Shown: piece after piece, positions 9,644 to 17,974 of the stretch | How positions within the stretch are numbered: position 1 is the stretch's first letter | Layout: the number at the start of each line of letters is the position of its first letter | DNA from: Pseudarthrobacter oxydans | Lineage (GTDB): Bacteria; Actinomycetota; Actinomycetes; Actinomycetales; Micrococcaceae | Length of the DNA stretch: 57,522 nt | Assembly: GCF_013314975.1 (NCBI RefSeq) | Contig: NZ_JABTYH010000033.1 | Location: 1-57,522 of the forward strand | Direction: 5' to 3' | The notes under the pieces: generated by a model | Databases searched by the model: none | What the model saw: only the letters and a program-made list of their open reading frames with translations | Told to the model about the DNA's origin: nothing | Program-made: the position numbers and the translations under genes

Positions 9644-9707
9644 TCCCATGAACTTTCCGAGGGCAGTCCGGCAAGGACACCCCCCAACCAAGGAGAAAGA
9701 GAAAACC

Positions 9708-9968
9708 TTGTACAACCGTCCCCAGCCCGTCGGACGGGGTGCCGCACCCCTCTCTCCTGAACCGGTTCCCAACTGGTGCAAGCTTTCGCGAAGCGACCAG
9801 GTGGAAATCCACCGCCAGGGGCGGCCCATCGCATCAGGACGGATCGACATGCTCGCCCTGGACGGCAGCCTCCTCTGGCTCCAGCAGGACGAAGGAAAAG
9901 GACGCGCCCTGTTCCTGCACAGTGACGGCCTGCGTGTCTACCGCCGGCCCGCAACCAGGAACACGTAG
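9708..9968 (+). CDS. small uncharacterised protein upstream of the MatC-like carrier
   Basis: Not recognised. The best start is the TTG at 9708, preceded by AAGGAGAAAGAG; this gives 86 residues. The frame stays open upstream to 9648, but those codons overlap the terminator side and look non-coding. The protein is soluble. Its C-terminal half (WCKLSRSDQVEIHRQGRP, then LDGSLLWLQQDEGKGRALFL) reads like a compact beta-rich domain. It lies 24 bases before the MatC-like gene and is probably co-transcribed with it. Confidence 0.65.
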   Translation: MYNRPQPVGRGAAPLSPEPVPNWCKLSRSDQVEIHRQGRPIASGRIDMLALDGSLLWLQQDEGKGRALFLHSDGLRVYRRPATRNT

Positions 9969-9992
9969 AGCCAACCACCGAGGAGAACCACC

Positions 9993-11438
9993 ATGAGCAA
10001 CACGCCGCAGCGAACCCTTTCCCCCGCGGTGGAGCACACCCCGGAAGACCGGCCAGGGCGCCCCCGGCGCCGCCGCCGTATTCTGCTGGTACTCGCCGCT
10101 CTCGCGGTCCTGGGTCTGGCTGCCTTCGTACTTGGGGTGGTCCTGCCCGGCCCGGCGGCCCCCACGGAACCGGAGCAGACCATGACCGCCATCCAGATCA
10201 TCCCGCTCATCATCCTCGTCGTGATGTTTGTGGTGGCGACCCGGTGGCCGCTGAACATCGGGGTGATGGGGCTGGTTGCGTCCTTTGGCGTCGGCTACTT
10301 CATGCTGGGCATGACCGACAAAGAGATCCTTGCGGAGTTCCCCGCGAGCATCGTGCTGACGATTATCGGCGTCACCTACTTCTTCAGCATGGCCCAGCGG
10401 AACGGCACCATCGACGTCATCGTGCAGGCCTGCGTGCGCCTCGTCAGGGGCAGGACGCTGATGCTTCCCTGGGTGTTCTTCCTCATGGCTGCCGCACTCA
10501 CGGCGCTGGGAACCTTCTCCCCGGCCGCCGTCGCGCTCCTGGCGCCGGCGGCCATCGGCTTTGCCTACGAATCGCGCATCCACCCGGTCCTGATGGGCGC
10601 CTTCATCATCAACGGAGCCCACGCGGGCGGTTTTTCCCCGTTGTCCGTGGCCGGGGTGCTGGTGCACGACATCGCCCAGGAAAACGGCTTCCCCATTTCG
10701 CAGGGTGCACTGTTCATTGCCAGCTTTGCCGTCAACCTCATCCTCTCGGTCCTGACCGTCGTGGTGCTGGCACTCCTGGGCAAACTGCGCGACGGCGCCG
10801 GCAGCCACCACACCGGCATGCCTGCGCCCGGCACCATCCGTCCGCACGGCCAGCAAATCCTCACGCTGATGCTCATCGTGGTGATGCTGGTGTGCACCCT
10901 GGGCTTCCACATGCCGATCGGCTTCGTGGCCCTCTCCGCCGGCCTCCTCCTGGCCCTGATCAATATCAAGGAACACCAGACCTTCATCGGCGGCATCTCC
11001 TGGTCCACCGTGCTGCTGGTGGCGGGCATGATCACCTACGTCTCGCTGCTCCAGCATGTGGGCGTCATCGACACCCTCGCCGAGCAGGCCCTTGCCCTGG
11101 GCGCCCCGCTTCTGATCGCCCTGGTGCTTTGCTACGTCATCGGCGTCGGCTCGGCCTTCGCCTCCTCCACAGCGCTGCTGACCGCGTTCATTCCCATGGC
11201 CGGCCCGCTGCTGGCCACCAGCACGCTGAGCGCATCGGGAACGGTGGCCGCCCTGGCCATCGCGGCCACCGTGGTGGATGTTTCGCCGTTCTCCACCGAC
11301 GGTGCGCTGGTGGTCGCCAACGCCCGCGAGGACGACCGGCAGCGCGTCTACCGCCAGCTGATGATCTACGCCGGCGGGGTTGTGCTGGCTGCGCCGCTGC
11401 TGGCCTGGGCACTGCTGGTGCCCACCGGGATCATGTGA
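9993..11438 (+). CDS. MatC / SLC13-like dicarboxylate carrier
   Basis: A polytopic membrane protein of 481 residues with about twelve hydrophobic segments, resembling the MatC (malonate/dicarboxylate carrier) N-terminal family and the wider ion-transporter superfamily. Conserved-looking blocks are MGAFIINGAHAGGFSPLSVA and TVVDVSPFSTDGALVVANA, two related re-entrant loops. The first 65 residues are an unusual basic extension (RPRRRRR) plus an extra membrane helix. GAGGAG lies seven bases before the ATG. It probably supplies a second uptake route for the acid handled by the upstream module. Confidence 0.82.
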   Translation: MSNTPQRTLSPAVEHTPEDRPGRPRRRRRILLVLAALAVLGLAAFVLGVVLPGPAAPTEPEQTMTAIQIIPLIILVVMFVVATRWPLNIGVMGLVASFGVGYFMLGMTDKEILAEFPASIVLTIIGVTYFFSMAQRNGTIDVIVQACVRLVRGRTLMLPWVFFLMAAALTALGTFSPAAVALLAPAAIGFAYESRIHPVLMGAFIINGAHAGGFSPLSVAGVLVHDIAQENGFPISQGALFIASFAVNLILSVLTVVVLALLGKLRDGAGSHHTGMPAPGTIRPHGQQILTLMLIVVMLVCTLGFHMPIGFVALSAGLLLALINIKEHQTFIGGISWSTVLLVAGMITYVSLLQHVGVIDTLAEQALALGAPLLIALVLCYVIGVGSAFASSTALLTAFIPMAGPLLATSTLSASGTVAALAIAATVVDVSPFSTDGALVVANAREDDRQRVYRQLMIYAGGVVLAAPLLAWALLVPTGIM

Positions 11439-11441
11439 CGG

Positions 11442-11843
11442 TCAGTGCGCCAGGCGCTGCCCGTCAGCCATGGCAGGCATGGAGACGGCGGGCATGGAGA
11501 CCACTGGCATGGAACCGGTAAGGACCTCGACGACGGCCATCTGGCCCGTGGTGTCCGGGACACCCGGAAACTGGACCTGCGGATCCGCGGGCACCGCCGC
11601 CGGGCTGTTCTCGGGACGCATCCGGACAAGCGCCACGGCGGAGATGAGGAACCAGGCCACATTCGTCACCACGGAAGGCCAGGCGCCGTGGAAGGTGCCG
11701 TTGATGATGAAGGCGACCGCGCCAACAAGGTTCGCGGTCTGGAATCCCTTGCCGGCCTTCAGCCAGCCCATGGAAACGGCCAGGTACGCGCTGAGAATCG
11801 CAGCCGCGCCGGCCCAGCCGGCGATTTCCCACAGCAGTTCCAT
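11442..11843 (-). CDS. CBU_0592-like small membrane protein
   Basis: A 133-residue protein with three hydrophobic segments in the first 75 residues. The pattern of the start (IAGWAGAAAILSAYLAVS, then LVGAVAFIINGTFHGAWPS) fits the CBU_0592 family of unknown function. The C-terminal 55 residues are hydrophilic and end in a methionine-proline repeat (SMPVVSMPAVSMPAM), which looks lineage-specific. It converges with the MatC-like gene with only 3 bases between them. Confidence 0.75.
   Translation of the reverse strand: MELLWEIAGWAGAAAILSAYLAVSMGWLKAGKGFQTANLVGAVAFIINGTFHGAWPSVVTNVAWFLISAVALVRMRPENSPAAVPADPQVQFPGVPDTTGQMAVVEVLTGSMPVVSMPAVSMPAMADGQRLAH
11476..11520. repeat. three 15-base tandem units inside the small membrane gene
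   Basis: GGCATGGA recurs at 11476, 11491 and 11506 with exact 15-base spacing. It encodes the SMPxV repeats in the C-terminal tail of the minus-strand membrane protein. The period is a multiple of three, so copy-number change would keep the frame. Confidence 0.7.
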
Positions 11844-12098
11844 GGGGTCCTTTCAGGTGCTGCCCGCGCAGTATCCGGGCAGGGTCTTTGACAGTGATGA
11901 AAAGGGGTTTGGTTTCGCCGGATGCCACTGCTCATTGAACGGACATCATCCAACACTGCGTTGACTCGAGCCTGTTCGGGCGAGGACCTCATGCCGGCTG
12001 GCGGCATAATCATACCCTGCAAAAAGGGGGCGTTTTACGCAGCGTCCGCGCCTTCAAAAGTCTGGACAACTCCCCCGCCAGGTAGCACCATCTGAAGG

Positions 12099-12536
12099 GT
12101 GACCACCGACCCCCACCTGCGCGAGTTGATGCTCCTGCGCCGGGTCAAGGACCGGATCGACCGGGAGTACGCGCAGCCCTTGGACGTCGAGGCCCTGGCC
12201 CGCGGTGTCCACATGTCCGCCGGCCACCTCAGCCGCAGGTTCAAGGCCGCGTACCAGGAATCGCCGTACAGCTACCTGATGACCCGCCGGATCGAACGGG
12301 CCATGGCGCTGCTGCGCCGGGGTGACCTTTCCGTGACGGAGGTGTGCTTCGCCGTCGGCTGTTCCTCGCTGGGCACCTTCAGCACCCGCTTCAGTGAGCT
12401 GGTGGGCATGCCGCCCAGCGCCTACAAGCAGGAGGCAAAAAGCACGACGGCGGGCATCCCCGCGTGCGTGGCGAAGCAGGTCACCAGACCGGTCAGGAAT
12501 CGAGAAGCGCCGGCTCCGGAACCGCAACTAGCATGA
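12099..12536 (+). CDS. short AraC-family regulator of the VOC/UvrA2 cassette
   Basis: A 145-residue protein that is essentially only the AraC DNA-binding domain. LARGVHMSAGHLSRRFKAAY is the first helix-turn-helix; SVTEVCFAVGCSSLGTFSTR and FSELVGMPPSAYK are the second with the family signature. There is no sensor domain. The GTG at 12099 gives the family-typical N-terminus. Its stop overlaps the VOC start as ATGA, so the two are translationally coupled. The AraC, VOC, UvrA-like order is a recurrent actinobacterial arrangement and suggests an inducible toxic-compound response. Confidence 0.85.
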   Translation: MTTDPHLRELMLLRRVKDRIDREYAQPLDVEALARGVHMSAGHLSRRFKAAYQESPYSYLMTRRIERAMALLRRGDLSVTEVCFAVGCSSLGTFSTRFSELVGMPPSAYKQEAKSTTAGIPACVAKQVTRPVRNREAPAPEPQLA

Positions 12537-12955
12537 CTGCCATGGACAACATCACCATCTCCTCAACGTTCCTTCCGCACACCGATCCCGACGCTTCCCT
12601 GGCGTTCTACCGTGACGCCCTGGGCTTCGAGGTCCGCAACGATGTGGGCCGCGGCGCCATGCGCTGGATCACCGTGGGCCCCGCCGGGCAGCCCGGCGTT
12701 TCCATCGTCCTCCACCCGCCGGCCGTGGATCCGGGCATCACCGACGACGAACGCCGCACCATCACCGAAATGATGGCCAAGGGCACCTACGCCACCGTCA
12801 TCCTCTCCGCCCCGGATGTCGACGCCGCCTTCGCCAGGGTGGAGGCGAGCGGGGCCGACGTCGTGCAGGAACCGGTGGACCAGTCCTACGGCATCCGCGA
12901 CTGCGCCTTCCGCGACCCGGCCGGGAATACCGTACGGATCAACCAGCAGCCGTAG
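12533..12955 (+). CDS. VOC (glyoxalase/bleomycin resistance) family protein
   Basis: A 140-residue single VOC protein with two beta-alpha-beta-beta-beta modules. The first begins STFLPHTDPDASLAFYRDAL; the second ends YGIRDCAFRDPAGNTVRI, which supplies the conserved metal-region glutamine/aspartate/asparagine context. Start 12533 overlaps the AraC stop by four bases; an ATG nine bases later is the alternative. Members bind or modify small toxic molecules such as bleomycin, fosfomycin or methylglyoxal. Substrate here is unknown. Confidence 0.88.
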   Translation: MTAMDNITISSTFLPHTDPDASLAFYRDALGFEVRNDVGRGAMRWITVGPAGQPGVSIVLHPPAVDPGITDDERRTITEMMAKGTYATVILSAPDVDAAFARVEASGADVVQEPVDQSYGIRDCAFRDPAGNTVRINQQP

Positions 12956-12979
12956 GCTGCAAGGATTGAAGAAAGCCAC

Positions 12980-13013
12980 GCCGGGGGAGGCTGCGGGCGC
13001 AGTCTCCCCCGGC
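12980..13013. terminator. stem-loop between the VOC and UvrA2 genes
   Basis: GCCGGGGGAG pairs with CTCCCCCGGC, with an inner CTGC/GCAG stem. It is a strong hairpin without a T-run, 36 bases before the UvrA-like start. It may end the AraC-VOC transcript or act as a partial attenuator. Confidence 0.6.
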
Positions 13014-13048
13014 AGGGACATCAGCGCAGCCCAACAGATGGAGACCCG

Positions 13049-15448
13049 ATGAGCACGGACACCGGCACCACTACCCAGGCCAACGGGCTGCACGTCGCCG
13101 ACACCCACGACCTGATCCGGGTGCAGGGTGCGCGGGAGAACAACCTCAAGAACATCAGCGTTGAGCTGCCCAAGCGCCGGCTGACAGTGTTTACGGGGGT
13201 GTCCGGCTCGGGCAAGAGCTCCCTGGTGTTCGCCACCATCGCCGCAGAATCGCAGCGCATGATCAACGAGACCTACAGCGCGTTTGTCCAGGGCTTCATG
13301 CCGAACCTGGCCCGCCCCGAGGTGGACTTCCTGGAAGGCCTGACGACCGCCATCATCGTTGACCAGGAGCGCATGGGCGCCAACCCGCGGTCCACCGTGG
13401 GCACCGCCACGGATGCCAACGCCATGCTCCGCATCCTCTTCAGCCGGCTCGGCACCCCGTACGCCGGCCCGCCCACGGCGTTCTCCTTTAACGTTCCCAC
13501 CCGGAAGGCCAGCGGCGTCATGTCCACGGACAAGGGCGGCCGGGTGGAGAAGGCGGTGGTCAACCATGCCGTCTACCTCGGCGGGATGTGCCCGCGCTGC
13601 GAGGGCATGGGCAACGTCAGCGACATTGACCGCACGGCACTGTACGACGACGCCAAGTCCCTGAACGAGGGAGCGCTGACAGTTCCGGGCTACTCCATGG
13701 ACGGGTGGTACGGGCGATTGTTCGAGGGCATGGGCCTGCCGATGGACAAGCCCATCGCCAAATTCACCAACAAGCAGCTGGACACCATGCTCTACGCGGA
13801 GCCCACCAAGATCAAGGTGGAAGGCGTCAACCTGACCTTCGAGGGGATCATCCCCAAGATCCAGAAGTCCATGCTGTCCAAGGACCCCGAGGCCATGCAG
13901 CCGCACGTCCGCCGGTTCGTGGAGCGGGCCGTCACGTTCCAGACCTGCCCCGAGTGCAAGGGGACCCGGCTGACCCAGCAGGCCCTCTCCTCCAGGATCA
14001 ACGGCAGGAACATCGCCGAGCTGTGCCAGATGCAGATCAACGACCTTGCCGGGTGGGTCCGGGACGTGAAGGACCCCTCGGTGGCTCCCCTGCTCAAGGG
14101 CCTCCAGCACCTGCTCGACTCCTTTTCGGAGATCGGCCTCGGATACCTCAGCCTGGACCGGCCGGCCGGCACCCTGTCCGGCGGCGAGGCCCAGCGCACC
14201 AAAATGATCCGCCACCTCGGCTCCTCGCTCACGGACGTTACCTACGTCTTCGACGAGCCGTCCATCGGCCTCCATCCGCACGACATCGAACGGATGAACC
14301 AGCTCCTGCTCCAGCTCCGGGACAAAGGCAACACCGTCCTGGTGGTGGAGCACAAGCCGGAGATGATCACCATCGCAGACCACGTCGTCGACCTTGGTCC
14401 CGGGGCCGGGACCAACGGCGGCGAGGTCTGCTTCGAGGGCACCGTGGAGGGCCTGCGGAGCAGCGACACCATCACCGGGCATCATCTGGAGGACCGCGCG
14501 GCCCTGAAGGAGGCCGCCCGGAAGGCGTCCGGGGTGCTGGAGGTCCGCGGCGCCTCGACGCACAACCTCCAGGACGTCGACGTCGATATTCCCCTGGGCG
14601 TCCTGACGGTCGTCACCGGGGTGGCCGGCTCGGGCAAGAGCTCCCTGATCCACGGTTCCGTGGCCAAGCGCGAGGGCGTGGTGGTGATCGACCAGGGCGC
14701 CATCCGCGGTTCGCGCCGCAGCAACCCGGCCACCTACACCGGGCTGCTGGAGCCCATCCGCAAGACGTTCGCCAAGGTCAACGGCGTGAAGCCGGCACTG
14801 TTCAGCTCAAACTCCGAGGGCGCCTGCCCCACCTGCAACGGCGCGGGCGTCATTTTCACCGAGCTCGGCGTGATGGCCACCGTCGAGTCACCCTGCGAGG
14901 ACTGCGAGGGCCGCCGCTTCCAGGCCGCCGTGCTGGAATACACCGTGGGCGGGCGGAACATCGCCGAGGTCCTCGCCATGTCCGTGACCGAAGCCGCAGC
15001 GTTCTTTGCCGAAGGTGAGGCCAAGACGCCGGCCGCGCGGACCATCCTGGCGCGGCTCGAGGATGTTGGCCTGGGCTACCTCAGCCTGGGCCAGCCGCTC
15101 ACCACGCTTTCCGGCGGCGAGCGCCAGCGGCTCAAGCTCGCCACCCAGATGGCCGAGAAGGGCGACGTGTACGTCCTGGACGAGCCCACCACCGGCCTGC
15201 ACCTGGCCGATGTGGAGAACCTGCTGGGCCTGCTGGACCGGCTGGTTGAGTCGGGCAAGTCCGTGATCGTGATCGAGCACCACCAGGCCGTGATGGCCCA
15301 CGCGGACTGGATCATCGACCTTGGCCCGGGAGCAGGGCACGACGGCGGCCGGATCGTTTTCGAGGGCACGCCGGCTGAACTGGTGGCCGGATCCCCGACG
15401 CTCACCGGCAAGCACCTGGCCGCCTACGTCGGTGCCCCCGCGGCATGA
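13049..15448 (+). CDS. UvrA2 / DrrC-like excinuclease ATPase
   Basis: A 799-residue tandem ABC ATPase of the UvrA superfamily. Walker A motifs are GVSGSGKSSLVF near residue 50 and GVAGSGKSSLIH near 530. The two signature/Walker B regions are LSGGEAQRTK with YVFDEPSIGLHP, and LSGGERQRLK with YVLDEPTTGLH. Zinc-type cysteine pairs are CPRC, CPEC, CPTC and CEDC. At 799 residues it is about 150 shorter than UvrA1, consistent with loss of the UvrB-interaction domain, as in UvrA2 and the daunorubicin-resistance protein DrrC. A role in tolerance to DNA-binding drugs is likely, without classical repair. The MOSC gene overlaps it by four bases. Confidence 0.92.
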   Translation: MSTDTGTTTQANGLHVADTHDLIRVQGARENNLKNISVELPKRRLTVFTGVSGSGKSSLVFATIAAESQRMINETYSAFVQGFMPNLARPEVDFLEGLTTAIIVDQERMGANPRSTVGTATDANAMLRILFSRLGTPYAGPPTAFSFNVPTRKASGVMSTDKGGRVEKAVVNHAVYLGGMCPRCEGMGNVSDIDRTALYDDAKSLNEGALTVPGYSMDGWYGRLFEGMGLPMDKPIAKFTNKQLDTMLYAEPTKIKVEGVNLTFEGIIPKIQKSMLSKDPEAMQPHVRRFVERAVTFQTCPECKGTRLTQQALSSRINGRNIAELCQMQINDLAGWVRDVKDPSVAPLLKGLQHLLDSFSEIGLGYLSLDRPAGTLSGGEAQRTKMIRHLGSSLTDVTYVFDEPSIGLHPHDIERMNQLLLQLRDKGNTVLVVEHKPEMITIADHVVDLGPGAGTNGGEVCFEGTVEGLRSSDTITGHHLEDRAALKEAARKASGVLEVRGASTHNLQDVDVDIPLGVLTVVTGVAGSGKSSLIHGSVAKREGVVVIDQGAIRGSRRSNPATYTGLLEPIRKTFAKVNGVKPALFSSNSEGACPTCNGAGVIFTELGVMATVESPCEDCEGRRFQAAVLEYTVGGRNIAEVLAMSVTEAAAFFAEGEAKTPAARTILARLEDVGLGYLSLGQPLTTLSGGERQRLKLATQMAEKGDVYVLDEPTTGLHLADVENLLGLLDRLVESGKSVIVIEHHQAVMAHADWIIDLGPGAGHDGGRIVFEGTPAELVAGSPTLTGKHLAAYVGAPAA

Positions 15449-16017
15449 CGGAGGAGTACAGGTACGGAGTCGAAATCCTGCACCTGCTGGTATCCCCCTC
15501 CCACGCCTACTTCGGCCGGGCGCGGGACGGCGCCGCAGACGTGCCCACCACGGATGCCGATGCTGCCGAGGTGGTGGCGGGCAAGGGCATTGTGGGTGAC
15601 AGGTTCTTCGGCAAGGCCGCGCACATGGATGCCGCGGTGACCCTGTTCGCCGTCGAATCCCTGGAGGCCATCGCGGCCGAACTGGGCGCGGAGCCGTTCA
15701 ATCCCCTCCTGGCCCGGCGGAACGTGGTGCTCCGCGGCGCACACCTGGTGCCTCTGCTGGGGCAGGACTTTGTGCTGGAGTCGGGCGGGCAGTCTGTGGC
15801 TTTCCACGGCGGCCGGCATGCCCAGCCCTGCGCCTGGATGAACGAGATGCTGGCGCCCGGCGCCCACCCGGCCATGCGGGGCCGCGGCGGTATCCGGTGC
15901 CGCGCCCTCTCAAGTGGGCTGCTGCGCCGTGGCCCTGCCGTGCTGGTCAGCCCGGTGCCGTTGGACCCGTCCCAGGCGGGTGAGGCCAGCCTGCTCCGCC
16001 CGTCGCGGCTGCCGTAA
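15445..16017 (+). CDS. MOSC domain protein
   Basis: A 190-residue protein made of one MOSC domain (molybdenum-cofactor sulfurase C-terminal fold). KGIVGDRFFGKAAHMDAAVT is the typical start of the domain, and the block near GRGGIRCRALSSGLLRRG is its closing part. The cysteine in GGIRCRAL is a candidate sulfur carrier. It overlaps the UvrA2 stop (ATGA), so it belongs to that transcript. Family members move sulfur to metal clusters or protect against N-hydroxylated bases; the connection here is unproven. Confidence 0.85.
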   Translation: MTEEYRYGVEILHLLVSPSHAYFGRARDGAADVPTTDADAAEVVAGKGIVGDRFFGKAAHMDAAVTLFAVESLEAIAAELGAEPFNPLLARRNVVLRGAHLVPLLGQDFVLESGGQSVAFHGGRHAQPCAWMNEMLAPGAHPAMRGRGGIRCRALSSGLLRRGPAVLVSPVPLDPSQAGEASLLRPSRLP

Positions 16018-16049
16018 CCGTGCGGTACCTCCCGGGGGACGCACCACGG

Positions 16050-17225
16050 TCAGTCCAGGCGCACGCCGCGGAGCAGCATGAGGGTCCCGCCCACCGCGGC
16101 GGCTGACGCGAGGAAAACCCCCACAGCGCCAACTCCTGCCGCCGCCACACCGATAACGCTGGGAAGCACCACCTGGCCCACCCGGTTCCCGGCGAGCCGG
16201 AGGGCAAGGGCACGCCCGCGCTGCCCTGCGGGGGCCTGCGCCGAAAGCCACGACATGGTGAGGGGCTGGCCAATGCCAAGGCCCAGTCCGAGCACGGCCA
16301 TGACCGCGAAAAGCAGAAGCACCGGCATGGGAACCGCCGTGGCGGCCAAAGCGATGGTGGACAGCACCAGGCTGGCCACGAGCAGCCGCTTGCGCCCCAG
16401 CTTCCGGGAGACGTGCCCCAACAGGATCCGGGACACCATGGAAAACACCGCGCGGACGGCGAGCAGGGCGCCAACGGTTGCCGCCGTGAGCCCGCGTTCG
16501 GATCCAAGCACCGGGAGATAGACCATGGTCAGGTCCACCACGGCAAGGACGGTGGCGGACGTGGCGAGCGCCCGCGCCACGCCGGGCGTCCTCAGCAGCG
16601 CGGCAACGTTGCCTTTGCCGCCGCCCGCCGCAGCCGCCCTTCCCTTCCTGCCGCTGACCGTTGCCGAGATACCGAAGGTGGCCACCAGGAGCACCAGGCC
16701 CATGCACACCGAAAGGAGGAAGATCGCCTGGGTGTCCGGGCGGATGGCGGCCCCTCCCACCAGGGCGATTGCCAGGGGACCCAGCGCCTGTCCCAGGGAT
16801 GCCGCGAAGGTGAGGTATCCGAACGCCGAATCCATCCGGGACGAGGCGGCGTTGTTCGCCACCACCGCCTGCTGCCCCACCACGCAGGCCAGCTGGCCGA
16901 CGCCAAGAAGGGCGGTTCCGATGATCAGCGCGGCGATCGATGTACCCCACAGCAGCAGGAAGGACGCGCTGGCCAGGACGACGGCGGCTCCGGCCGCCAT
17001 GAGGCGGCGTTCACCCAGGCGGTCCACCAGGCCACCGGTGGGGACGGCGAGCAGCAGCGGGAAGACGGCATAGCTGGCCGCCAGGAGCCCCAGGGCGAAG
17101 CCGGGAACGTCCAGCTCCAGCGCACGGTACGTGGCGGCCGGCCGCAGCAGGAAGGTCAGGGCCTGGATCAGCATGGAATGGACCAGGAGTGCCGCCGTCG
17201 ACCGGCGCCCCAGTTCGCCGATCAT
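16050..17225 (-). CDS. MFS transporter
   Basis: A 391-residue major facilitator with about twelve membrane segments. VDRLGERRLMAAGAAVVLA (loop 2-3) and GHVSRKLGRKRLLVASLVL (loop 8-9) are the paired MFS loop motifs. It overlaps the GntR gene by four bases, so regulator and transporter are one unit. Small-molecule efflux or acid uptake are both possible; the sequence does not decide. Confidence 0.87.
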   Translation of the reverse strand: MIGELGRRSTAALLVHSMLIQALTFLLRPAATYRALELDVPGFALGLLAASYAVFPLLLAVPTGGLVDRLGERRLMAAGAAVVLASASFLLLWGTSIAALIIGTALLGVGQLACVVGQQAVVANNAASSRMDSAFGYLTFAASLGQALGPLAIALVGGAAIRPDTQAIFLLSVCMGLVLLVATFGISATVSGRKGRAAAAGGGKGNVAALLRTPGVARALATSATVLAVVDLTMVYLPVLGSERGLTAATVGALLAVRAVFSMVSRILLGHVSRKLGRKRLLVASLVLSTIALAATAVPMPVLLLFAVMAVLGLGLGIGQPLTMSWLSAQAPAGQRGRALALRLAGNRVGQVVLPSVIGVAAAGVGAVGVFLASAAAVGGTLMLLRGVRLD

Positions 17226-17878
17226 GCAGGGGTGCCGGACATGGCCCGGACCGCCGCGTCGCGGGCACCCATGACATGCTCGAAAGCCGTCCTGGCAGCC
17301 TGGTCCGGGTTGCCGGCGGCCACGGCGGCAACCAGGGTCCGGTGCTGGGCCAGGGCCTGGTCCCTTCGCTCCTGGGTGCTGTTGGTGAAGTGCCGGTACC
17401 GCTCCATCTGGTTTGAGACCTGGTCATGGAACCGCCGGGCCCACGAATTGCCGGCGATCTCGGCGATCCTCCCGTGCAGCGACATCCCCTGCTTCATTGC
17501 CTCATCCGCGAAACCAACCATCGCAGCGTTGCGTTCCAGGATGCCTTCGAGTGCCTCGATGTCCGCCGGCGTCGCTTTGAGGCAGGCGTTCCGCGCCATG
17601 AGTGATTCCATGGCCGCGCGGACTTCGTACAGCTCGGAAATTGCTGCCTCGTCCAGCGCAGGCACCACCACGCCGCCGGTGGGCTGCTGTTCCAGGAGGC
17701 TCTCCGAGACCAGCCGCCGGATGGCTTCCCGCAGCGGCGTCCGGCTCACCTGCAGTGCAGACGCCATCTTTGGTTCGTAAACCCGTTCCCCGGGCTTCAG
17801 CTCCAGGCTGATGATCTGCCGCTTCAGCTCGTCGTAGACGAAATCCGCTCCGGTGTTGCGGGTGGTTGCACCAGGCAT
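17222..17878 (-). CDS. GntR-family regulator (FCD type)
   Basis: A 218-residue regulator. Residues 10-75 are the GntR winged helix (VYEPKMASALQVSRTPLREA then IRRLVSESLLEQQPTGGVVV). The rest is an all-helical FCD ligand domain with the family pattern VRAAMESLMARNA and the later AALHGR-like LHGRIAEIAGN metal-binding region. FCD members usually sense small organic acids. A 16-base near-palindrome lies just upstream, suggesting autoregulation. It is translated together with the MFS gene. Confidence 0.9.
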   Translation of the reverse strand: MPGATTRNTGADFVYDELKRQIISLELKPGERVYEPKMASALQVSRTPLREAIRRLVSESLLEQQPTGGVVVPALDEAAISELYEVRAAMESLMARNACLKATPADIEALEGILERNAAMVGFADEAMKQGMSLHGRIAEIAGNSWARRFHDQVSNQMERYRHFTNSTQERRDQALAQHRTLVAAVAAGNPDQAARTAFEHVMGARDAAVRAMSGTPA

Positions 17879-17910
17879 GTTGTTACCTCCACAGCCACTT
17901 TAGCCGTAGA

Positions 17911-17926
17911 TGCATACATGTATACA
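17911..17926. promoter_or_regulatory. GntR/FCD-type operator
   Basis: TGCATACATGTATACA is palindromic except for one mismatched pair. Its TGTATACA core is typical of FCD-type GntR sites. It is 33 bases upstream of the GntR start and 49 bases after the cyclase stop, so it may control the gntR-MFS end of the cluster. Confidence 0.55.
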
Positions 17927-17974
17927 AATTAGGACCGAGTTCTGAGGGAGCCCGCCGTCGCGCCAGTGGCCGCC

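Noticed and set aside
12563..14653. A 696-residue open frame on the minus strand
   Set aside because: It lies entirely antisense to the VOC and UvrA2-like genes, has histidine/glycine/valine-rich low-quality composition and no family motif. It is a GC-bias shadow.
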